A stretch of 43,322 nt of DNA from Fidelibacterota bacterium (GTDB lineage: Bacteria > Pseudomonadota > Alphaproteobacteria > Rhodospirillales > Rhodospirillaceae): NCBI GenBank assembly GCA_947476065.1, contig CANJPG010000023.1:1-43322 (forward strand). The letters run 5' to 3'. Numbering within the stretch: position 1 is the first letter of the stretch; each line of letters opens with the position of its first letter. The notes under the pieces were generated by a model, which ran no database searches, had not been told where the DNA came from, and worked only from the letters and a program-made list of their open reading frames with translations. Positions 35,863 to 43,322 of the stretch are shown piece by piece. A program made the position numbers and the translations under genes.

Positions 35863-36606
35863 TTGCCCCAGGCCCCGCTTCTCACCGAGACCGTTTTTGC
35901 GGCGGCGCTGCCGACGGCCTTGGCCGCGCGCGTGGTGCTCGACGTCAATGCGCGGGCGCGCCGCGTCAGCCTCAGGGTGGACCCCATCAACGGCTGTATC
36001 GTGCTGGTGCGCCCCCAGCGCATGAGCGAGAAGATGGTGATGGCCTTTGTCGCCGCGCGCGAGGATTGGATCGCCGAGCATCTTGCCAACCTCGAGCCGC
36101 GCATACCTTTTGCCGATGGCGTCATGATTCCTTATCGCGGCGAGGAGAACACGCTGCGCTGGCGGCCCCAGGCCAAAGGCGGTGTGTGGCGTGAGAGCGA
36201 AACCCGCGAGATCATCGTCACCGGCCGCCCCGAGCATTGCGCAAGGCGACTGCGCGACTGGCTGAAGGCCGAAGCGCGCGCTGCGTTCAATGGGTGCATT
36301 CACGCCATGGCTGAGAGTTTAGGCGCGAAGGTCACGCGACTGAGCGTGCGTGACACGCGCTCGCGCTGGGGCAGCTGCAACCGCGCCGGCAAAATCTCAT
36401 TTTCGTGGCGGCTGATTTTGGCGCCGGACGCGGTGCTGACCTATGTCGCCGCTCACGAGATCGCCCATCTTAGCGAGATGAACCACAGCCCAGCCTTCTG
36501 GCGCACAGTGGAGCGCGTGCTCAGATCAGCCGATGCAACAATCGATATGGAGTTAGCGCGCGCGTGGCTGCGTCGGAGCGGCGCCACGCTGCACCGCTAT
36601 GGGTGA
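35863..36606 (+). CDS. YgjP-like metallopeptidase domain protein (DUF45)
   Basis: A 247-residue protein with the zinc site AAHEIAHLSEMNHSPAFW: H198, E199, H202 and the downstream H208. RDTRSRWGSCN (about 163-173) and the N-terminal RRVSLRVDPINGCIVLVRP are further YgjP-like blocks. The start is TTG at 35863 and lacks a clear ribosome-binding site; a GTAGACCC direct repeat lies just upstream (35839 and 35854 regions). The gene ends inside the convergent SleB-like gene, overlapping by 54 bases. The substrate is unknown. Confidence 0.88.
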   Translation: MPQAPLLTETVFAAALPTALAARVVLDVNARARRVSLRVDPINGCIVLVRPQRMSEKMVMAFVAAREDWIAEHLANLEPRIPFADGVMIPYRGEENTLRWRPQAKGGVWRESETREIIVTGRPEHCARRLRDWLKAEARAAFNGCIHAMAESLGAKVTRLSVRDTRSRWGSCNRAGKISFSWRLILAPDAVLTYVAAHEIAHLSEMNHSPAFWRTVERVLRSADATIDMELARAWLRRSGATLHRYG

Positions 36607-37302
36607 CGCCGTGTCGCCAGCCGAGGCATAGAGCGTCTTGTTGTGCGCGTTTTGCGCGGCGATGAATTCGGCAAACGCATTCATACGATAGATGAACGGC
36701 TTGCGCGGTGCGGCGACCTTGCCGCGCTGGTTGTCGGGTTCGCGGTAGAACACGTGGCCGCCGATAATGGTGGTCGATTCATATTCGCCGGCCCAGGACG
36801 GCTTCATGAAATCGGCGTGATACCAAAGCGCGCCGCCGGTAGGATCGGGGATCGACGAATCGATCTGCAGGACCGCGGCGGCAACCTTCAGCGAGGTGCG
36901 CCATTGGTCAGCCTCGTAAGGCACGTCGTTCTTGGCGTCGCAATACCAGGAGAACTGGCAGCGGTGGGCTTCGCCGGTGATTTTGCTCTGCTTGACGACG
37001 TCGCAGAGGTTGGACGGGAATCGGCTGTCCATGGCGCGATTGAGGACGACGCGGGCGACCGCGATGCGCCCGGCCATGGTCTCGCTGCGGGCTTCCCAAT
37101 AGTCATTGAGGGCAAGGCAGACGAGCTCTTCTTTGGAGACCACGACGCTGGAGAGGTCGATTTGCAGGTCGGCCGGGATATCGACGGCGCGGGCGGGGGA
37201 GACTTGGGCAATCAGGAAAAGGGCGCCCAAGACGGCGGGCGCCATTCGTAACAGCAGCGCGGAAAATGTCCGCGGCAGGATGGTGGTCTTGCTCAAAGTC
37301 AT
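36553..37302 (-). CDS. Cell wall hydrolase, SleB/Hydrolase_2 family
   Basis: A 249-residue secreted protein with a signal peptide or anchor (about residues 8-39, ending SPARA). The catalytic glutamate is E70 in LALNDYWEARSE, followed by GRIAVARVVLNRAMDSRFPSNLC and the QFSWYCD and ALWYHADF blocks, as in SleB/CwlJ-type cell-wall lytic enzymes. A role in peptidoglycan turnover is likely; sporulation is not implied. The start at 37302 is chosen for GAGGAA just upstream; a longer frame begins 39 bases earlier. The C-terminal 18 codons overlap the convergent YgjP-like gene. Confidence 0.9.
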   Translation of the reverse strand: MTLSKTTILPRTFSALLLRMAPAVLGALFLIAQVSPARAVDIPADLQIDLSSVVVSKEELVCLALNDYWEARSETMAGRIAVARVVLNRAMDSRFPSNLCDVVKQSKITGEAHRCQFSWYCDAKNDVPYEADQWRTSLKVAAAVLQIDSSIPDPTGGALWYHADFMKPSWAGEYESTTIIGGHVFYREPDNQRGKVAAPRKPFIYRMNAFAEFIAAQNAHNKTLYASAGDTASPIAVQRGAAPTQPRAR

Positions 37303-37866
37303 TTCCTCGTTTCCTTGGCCATAACCGTACACAACCGACACCCACCAGATGCAACGTCTGGCTTTACGCGAGTGTTCCCTGTGCTCGTAGCCCGGATACT
37401 TTGCCGTCTCGTCCGGTTTTTTTATGGCCGGGCAATTAAGGTCGCCGCGGCATCAGGCGATATACTTCGCCCTTAGACTTAAGAATCTGTGGACCGCGGT
37501 CTCCGCAAGCGGTCCTGATGGCGGGCGGAGTATTGGAAGGGAGGGTTTTGGGGGCAACAAAAATAATATTGCGTAAAATACGTCTTAGTGAGACATATTA
37601 TTGCGAAGATTTTGCAGAACGGCTTATGATCTCTCGCAGGCCTGTTCAATAGTTAGGCAGGGAGCTTGTGAGCACCCGCAACCTATGGTGATTTTCGGTG
37701 AAAATTCAGTTTCTTACTTAGCCTTATAGACAGTAGGGGTATTTTCGTCCGAAAACGGCTCTTTCCGAAAAAATAAGTAATATTCTTTCAAAAAATTCAC
37801 TGTAACTTTCTACTAAAAGTTGACCAACTTGTACCCCGTTACACGATTCGCGGTATCTGTCGGGCG
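37303..37866. other. AT-rich, palindrome-dense gap between sleB-like and the PBP gene
   Basis: A 564-bp stretch without a supported ORF. From about 37545 it is markedly AT-richer than its GC-rich surroundings. Symmetric elements seen are GGACCGC/GCGGTCC (37491-37497 with 37509-37515), AATAATAT/ATATTATT (37562-37569 with 37595-37602), TTTTCG-TC-CGAAAA (37742-37755), TTACTTA with TAAGTAA, and AACTTT/AAAGTT (37804-37809 with 37816-37821). The last hairpin, followed 8 bases later by a T run on the minus strand, may end the PBP transcript. The region also holds the SleB-like promoter. Whether any is a protein-binding site or small RNA is unknown. Confidence 0.55.
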
Positions 37867-39813
37867 TCAATTCCCGGTGAGGGTCTGCCAAAAGCGGCTG
37901 ATGAGGTCCGGCGCCGGCTGGGGTTCGAGGCCCGGAAGGTCGCGCGGGGCGCGGCCGATGTGGGCTGCGACCATGACATCGCGCCAGATGTGGGCCGGAA
38001 GTCCGCCGCCGGTCACACTTTTCATTCCCACGCCGGAATCGTTGCCGACCCAGACGCCCGTAACGTAGTCGGCGGTGAAGCCCATGAACCAGGCATCGCG
38101 GAAATCGTTGGTGGTGCCTGTTTTACCGGCCGCCGGATAGCCAAAGGCCGCCGCGGTGCCGGTGCCGTGAGCGATGACCTCGGTCATCAGGCGGTTCATC
38201 ACTGCCAGATTTTCCGGCGTAATGACTTGGCCCAAGCCGCCGCCCTCACGGGTATAGATCGGCGCGCCATCCTTGTCGGTGATGCTGTCGATGGCATAGG
38301 GCAGTACGGCCTGACCCCCATTCGCAAATGGCGCATAAGCCCCGGTCAGCTCCAGCAGCGTGACTTCGTTGGAGCCCAAAGCCAGGGACAACTCGGGCTT
38401 CAGCTCTTCGGTGATGCCCATGCGGTGGGCGACGGAGACCACCGTCTTGATGCCGACCTGCTGGGCTATGCGTACCGCCGCCGTGTTGAGGGACTTGGCG
38501 AAGGCGGCCTCAAAGGTGACCGGCCCCTCGTATTTGCCGCTGAAATTCTGCGGCTTCCACTTGCCGATCTTGATCGGTGCGTCGGTGACCATGTCGTCGG
38601 GACCGTAGCCAGCCTCGACACCTGCGAGATAAACAAAGGGTTTGAAGGACGAGCCCGGCTGTCGAAGGGCTTGGGTGGCTCGGTTGAACTGGCTACCGCC
38701 GTAGTCGCGGCCGCCGACCATGGCGCGCACGGCGCCGTCGGTGCCGAGCACAACGATGGCACCCTGCTCCACATGCAGTTTGGCGCCCTGTTCATCCAGG
38801 CGCTTGGCCAGCACGGTCTCGGCCTGGGCCTGGAGACGGCCATCGAGGGTGGTGTGCACGATAAAATCGCGGTCGGCCGCGCCGGCATAGGCGTCCACCT
38901 GGGTCAGGATCCAGTCGGCGAAATAGCGGGCGCGGACTTCGGGATTGGGCACTGCCTGCAGGGCCTTGTCGGCGCTCTTAAGGGCGGCATCGGCCTGTTT
39001 TTGGCTGATGGCGCCGGTCTCGACCATGGTGGCGAGCACGATCTCGGCCCGGTCCTTGGCGCGCTCGGGCTCGCGCATGGGATTGTAATGGGTCGGGGCC
39101 TTCAACAGACCGGCCAGCACCGCCGCCTGGAACACGGTCAAATCCTTGGCGGGGCGGTCGAAGAATCTTTCGGAAGCCGCCTCGAAGCCGTAGACGCCCG
39201 AGCCGAAATAGACCCGGTTCATATACAGCGCGAGAATCTCGTCCTTGGTGAACATCCGCTCGAGCTTGATGGCCAGCAGCGCTTCGCGGATTTTGCGCGA
39301 CAAGGTGCGGTCGGGCGTCAGGAACAGGTTTTTGGCCACCTGTTGGGTGATGGTCGAGCCGCCCTGCACGCGTGCGCCGGCTTTGATATCGGTGATGATG
39401 GCGCGCGCGATGCCGCGCGCATCGACGCCCGGATGGCTGTAAAAGCGCCGGTCCTCGACCGAGACCACTGCCGCCGGGACGTGGGGTGGCAGCGCCTTCA
39501 GGTTCACCGAAGCACCGTAGATATCGCCGAAGTTGGCGACTTCCCAGCCGGTGGAATCGATCAGCTTGATATTCGGGCGGCGGGTGAGGGCGGCCGTGTC
39601 AATCATCGGCAGATCGAGGGAGTAATACGTGACGACCGCGCCGCCGATAAATCCGACCCAGACCAGCACAGCGAGAAAGTTGTACAGCAGCGTTAATGCA
39701 AGGCTGCGGGATGGGCGGCTTTTGGCAGCGCGCGGCTTCGCGGCGGCCTCCGTTTTGGAGCCACCGTCATCGGCGTTGTCGTTGTCCGGCTTGCGCCGCT
39801 TCGCTTTAGCCAT
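37867..39813 (-). CDS. Class A penicillin-binding protein (PBP1A-type)
   Basis: A 648-residue bifunctional peptidoglycan synthase. A basic cytoplasmic leader precedes one membrane helix (about residues 38-63). The glycosyltransferase domain has SVEDRRFYSHPGVDARG (catalytic E120) and VQGGSTITQQVAKNLFL. The transpeptidase has SxxK in PGSSFKPF, SLN in KSLNTAAV and KTGTTND. The start at 39813 (MAKAKRRK) matches the family leader, though its ribosome-binding site is weak; an in-frame TTG at 39840 is an alternative. A divergent 95-bp gap leads to the histone-like gene. The gene ends in the AT-rich gap. Confidence 0.95.
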   Translation of the reverse strand: MAKAKRRKPDNDNADDGGSKTEAAAKPRAAKSRPSRSLALTLLYNFLAVLVWVGFIGGAVVTYYSLDLPMIDTAALTRRPNIKLIDSTGWEVANFGDIYGASVNLKALPPHVPAAVVSVEDRRFYSHPGVDARGIARAIITDIKAGARVQGGSTITQQVAKNLFLTPDRTLSRKIREALLAIKLERMFTKDEILALYMNRVYFGSGVYGFEAASERFFDRPAKDLTVFQAAVLAGLLKAPTHYNPMREPERAKDRAEIVLATMVETGAISQKQADAALKSADKALQAVPNPEVRARYFADWILTQVDAYAGAADRDFIVHTTLDGRLQAQAETVLAKRLDEQGAKLHVEQGAIVVLGTDGAVRAMVGGRDYGGSQFNRATQALRQPGSSFKPFVYLAGVEAGYGPDDMVTDAPIKIGKWKPQNFSGKYEGPVTFEAAFAKSLNTAAVRIAQQVGIKTVVSVAHRMGITEELKPELSLALGSNEVTLLELTGAYAPFANGGQAVLPYAIDSITDKDGAPIYTREGGGLGQVITPENLAVMNRLMTEVIAHGTGTAAAFGYPAAGKTGTTNDFRDAWFMGFTADYVTGVWVGNDSGVGMKSVTGGGLPAHIWRDVMVAAHIGRAPRDLPGLEPQPAPDLISRFWQTLTGN

Positions 39814-39908
39814 GGCGGTGATGTAGCATGGAAGTTTCAAAGCCCCTTACGCCGGGTTATGTAGAGTAAATACGGCGGTTTAAGGGCGTGTAAATCCAGG
39901 GAGTGAAG

Positions 39909-40289
39909 ATGGCCAAGAAAACCAAAAAGAAGGCGGCGAAGAAGGCCCCCAAAAAGAGTGCCAAGCGGCCGGTAAAAAAGCCCGTCAAGAAGGTCGCGAA
40001 AAAGGTCGCAAAGAAAGCCGCGAAAAAGCCAGCCAAGAAACCCGCCGCCCGCAAAGCGCCAGCGCCGCGTCCCGCACCGGGCGCGTTAAGTGTGCAGGTG
40101 GACCCGGCGCTGGTTGTCCGCCTTGAAGCCCTGGCGATACGCATGTCCCATTCGCTGGATCAGGTACTGGCGCAGGCCTTGCTGGAATTCGCCGACAACT
40201 GGGAAGACCACATGCAGACCGTCGCCGTCCTCAGCGAGGGTGACGACCGCATACAGCTGGTCGTCCCTCCCGAAGACAACCCGGCCTAG
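39909..40289 (+). CDS. Histone H1-like Lys/Ala tail fused to a ribbon-helix-helix-like domain
   Basis: A 126-residue protein. Residues 1 to about 55 are an extremely basic Lys/Ala/Pro array with KKAAKK, KKPVKK and KKVAKK-type repeats, like histone H1 C-terminal tails and bacterial HC1 or AlgP proteins. Residues about 60-126 change character completely: SVQVDPALVVRLEALA, then MSHSLDQVLAQALLEFADN, a strand-helix-helix pattern like CopG/Arc. A short acidic tail (EGDDR) follows. The start at 39909 has GGGAG six bases upstream; the GTG at 39903 overlaps it. A DNA-bridging nucleoid protein is inferred. It converges on the AlkD gene and shares CTAG with its stop. Confidence 0.75.
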   Translation: MAKKTKKKAAKKAPKKSAKRPVKKPVKKVAKKVAKKAAKKPAKKPAARKAPAPRPAPGALSVQVDPALVVRLEALAIRMSHSLDQVLAQALLEFADNWEDHMQTVAVLSEGDDRIQLVVPPEDNPA

Positions 40290-41431
40290 AGCACCAGTTC
40301 GAAGTCGGCGCCCTTCAGCGCCTTGCCGTTCACCATGATCTCGATGCGGTGCGTGCCGGCGTAGTAGACGCGCGTGGTGATGGGCCGCATGGCGTGGCGG
40401 CGCTCAAGAATCAGGGACTGCTTGGGTGCCAGCACCAGGGTCTTCCATTTGAAGACCTTGGGCGTGGTGCCGCCGTTTTTCTTCCTGTGATGCACGACGT
40501 AGTCGAGCACGATGTTCTGCGCGGCGCTGCCGGCACTCACCAACTCGATGGTGAAGCCCGCATGCGCACCGTATTTCACCCGCGGGGTCGTGACTGCAAA
40601 GCGCTTGAGGGCGACTTTGGGCTTGGCCGCAAAACCCAAGGCCTCCAGCGTTTTCGTGTGGCCGGCCTTGATCAGCGTGCGACAGGCGTGGCGCACCAAG
40701 CGCTTGCGCGCGGTCGGCGCGTCCTTAAGCCAGCGCGCGGCCAGGGCGGCGACCAGATCGGGATGATCCTTGGCGATGTCGTTGATGCTGTTGGCGACCG
40801 AACGGCGCACGTAGTCGGAAGGATCGTCCTTCAAGGCCTCGAGCAACGGCAGGATCGGCGCGGGGTCGGCGACAAAAGCTTTAAGCCGCAGGCCCCAGGG
40901 CAAGCGCGGCCGCGAGCCCTCCGATACCAGCCGGCGCACGTGGTGGTTGGGATCCTTGAGCCAGCCTTTCAGCGTCGCCAACGTTTTTTTCGGGTGATTG
41001 GCGAGGAACAGCCGGATGGCGAATTCGGAGGTACTGCGGATGGTCAGCTCGCGCAGCGCGGCCAAGGATTCGTCGACGTGACCCTGGCCTTGGGCGGCGA
41101 CATATTCACCCATGGGCCAGATGGCCCAGCCCTTGAGGCCGGCTGAAACATCTTCGGTGGGCTCGTCGTTTTTATCGAGGGGCCGCAGCGTCGCCGTGAG
41201 AATTTTTACCGCCCGCGGGAAATCTTTGGGCAATACCTGCGCGAGGGCGCCCGCGATTTGCGTCGCACGCGCTTTCAGCTCGAGCTGTTTGAAGTCCTTG
41301 AGCGCCGTGGTGACAAAAGCGGCGTCATCGAAACCGATCCAGCGCTTCTTGATCTGCCGCGCCATGTCTTCGACCAGGCGCTTATTGAACAGCTCCTTGA
41401 AGGGCTCGGGAGTCTTGGCGGCGGCGGGCAA
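40286..41431 (-). CDS. AlkD-family DNA alkylation repair protein
   Basis: A 381-residue HEAT-repeat protein of the DNA alkylation repair/AlkD-like family. Repeats are visible as charged amphipathic helices (LRELTIRSTSEFAIRLFLA, HHVRRLVSEGSRPRL, DYVRRSVANSINDIAKDHP). The VRRLVSEGSRPRLPW block is diagnostic of the group. The C-terminal 100 residues look like a beta-rich domain. AlkD proteins are base glycosylases, but many relatives in this branch are untested. The start is TTG at 41431 and lies only three bases after the gyrB stop, so it is probably expressed from the gyrB transcript; an ATG at 41365 is possible but would remove the typical EPFKELFNK N-terminus. Confidence 0.87.
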   Translation of the reverse strand: MPAAAKTPEPFKELFNKRLVEDMARQIKKRWIGFDDAAFVTTALKDFKQLELKARATQIAGALAQVLPKDFPRAVKILTATLRPLDKNDEPTEDVSAGLKGWAIWPMGEYVAAQGQGHVDESLAALRELTIRSTSEFAIRLFLANHPKKTLATLKGWLKDPNHHVRRLVSEGSRPRLPWGLRLKAFVADPAPILPLLEALKDDPSDYVRRSVANSINDIAKDHPDLVAALAARWLKDAPTARKRLVRHACRTLIKAGHTKTLEALGFAAKPKVALKRFAVTTPRVKYGAHAGFTIELVSAGSAAQNIVLDYVVHHRKKNGGTTPKVFKWKTLVLAPKQSLILERRHAMRPITTRVYYAGTHRIEIMVNGKALKGADFELVL

Positions 41432-41434
41432 CGA

Positions 41435-43322
<1,888 letters not shown>

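Noticed and set aside
37960-39696. Open plus-strand frame of 578 codons opposite the PBP gene
   Set aside because: The opposite strand carries every catalytic motif of a class A PBP; the antisense translation has none of its own.
39909-40075. Lys/Ala repeat stretch as a nucleotide repeat or CRISPR-like array
   Set aside because: The repeats are at the protein level with varied codons and no spacer structure, so it is a basic tail within a gene.

Overview
The window is GC-rich chromosomal DNA from an alphaproteobacterium. Supporting signs: a complete ccm cytochrome c maturation cluster ending in ccmI, the helicase / S4 protein / 7Fe ferredoxin / CarD neighbourhood, an hsp20 gene with an alphaproteobacterial-type RpoH promoter and a ROSE-like RNA thermometer, and a class I aconitase. 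I cannot fix the order; a Rhodospirillales- or Micropepsales-like lineage is a guess. No rRNA, tRNA, insertion sequence, prophage, CRISPR array or integrase was seen.

Layout. 1-4.4 kb is a mixed edge region: a decayed formylglycine-generating-enzyme-like fragment, a small Thr/Ser-tailed membrane protein, an OGFr-domain protein, a secreted metallo-beta-lactamase-fold hydrolase, hsp20 with its thermometer, a frameshifted GNAT acetyltransferase and a stand-alone cyclic-nucleotide-binding protein. 4.5-8.9 kb carries korA-korB (2-oxoacid:ferredoxin oxidoreductase) and a cystathionine beta-lyase. 9-12.8 kb has a secreted GH17 glucanase, a TetR regulator divergent from a small membrane ORF and a FlK-like thioesterase, an EpmC-like HEIAHW protein and a secreted SNase-fold protein. 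12.9-15.7 kb is a DUF1800/DUF1501 export pair. 15.7-21.1 kb holds carD, a probable 6S RNA, fdxA, a DUF938 methyltransferase, an S4 protein, an SUV3-type helicase and a ribosome hibernation factor. 21.3-27 kb has htpG with an RpoH-type promoter, lepB and acnA. 27.2-36.6 kb is ccmABCDEFGHI followed by a SCO protein, a YcgN-like protein and a YgjP-like metallopeptidase. 37-43.3 kb has a SleB-like hydrolase, an AT-rich palindrome-dense gap, a class A PBP, a histone-H1-like/ribbon-helix-helix fusion, an AlkD-family protein and the 3' part of gyrB.

How the genes fit together. korAB needs a low-potential ferredoxin, and fdxA about 9 kb away is a plausible partner. CcmABCDE deliver heme, CcmGHI reduce and present apocytochromes, CcmF ligates heme, and the SCO protein that follows fits copper-centre assembly of cytochrome oxidase, so the 27-35 kb block is a respiratory maturation unit. 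Two heat-shock genes (hsp20, htpG) carry CTTG-N17/18 RpoH-like promoters. Several convergent neighbours share stop-codon bases.

Most of the window is housekeeping DNA and I do not see a clear new defence or biosynthetic system. The most unusual items are the KA-tail/RHH fusion, the EpmC-like protein, the TetR/small-ORF/thioesterase unit, the SNase protein lacking two catalytic acids, and the AT-rich palindromic gap at 37.5-37.85 kb.
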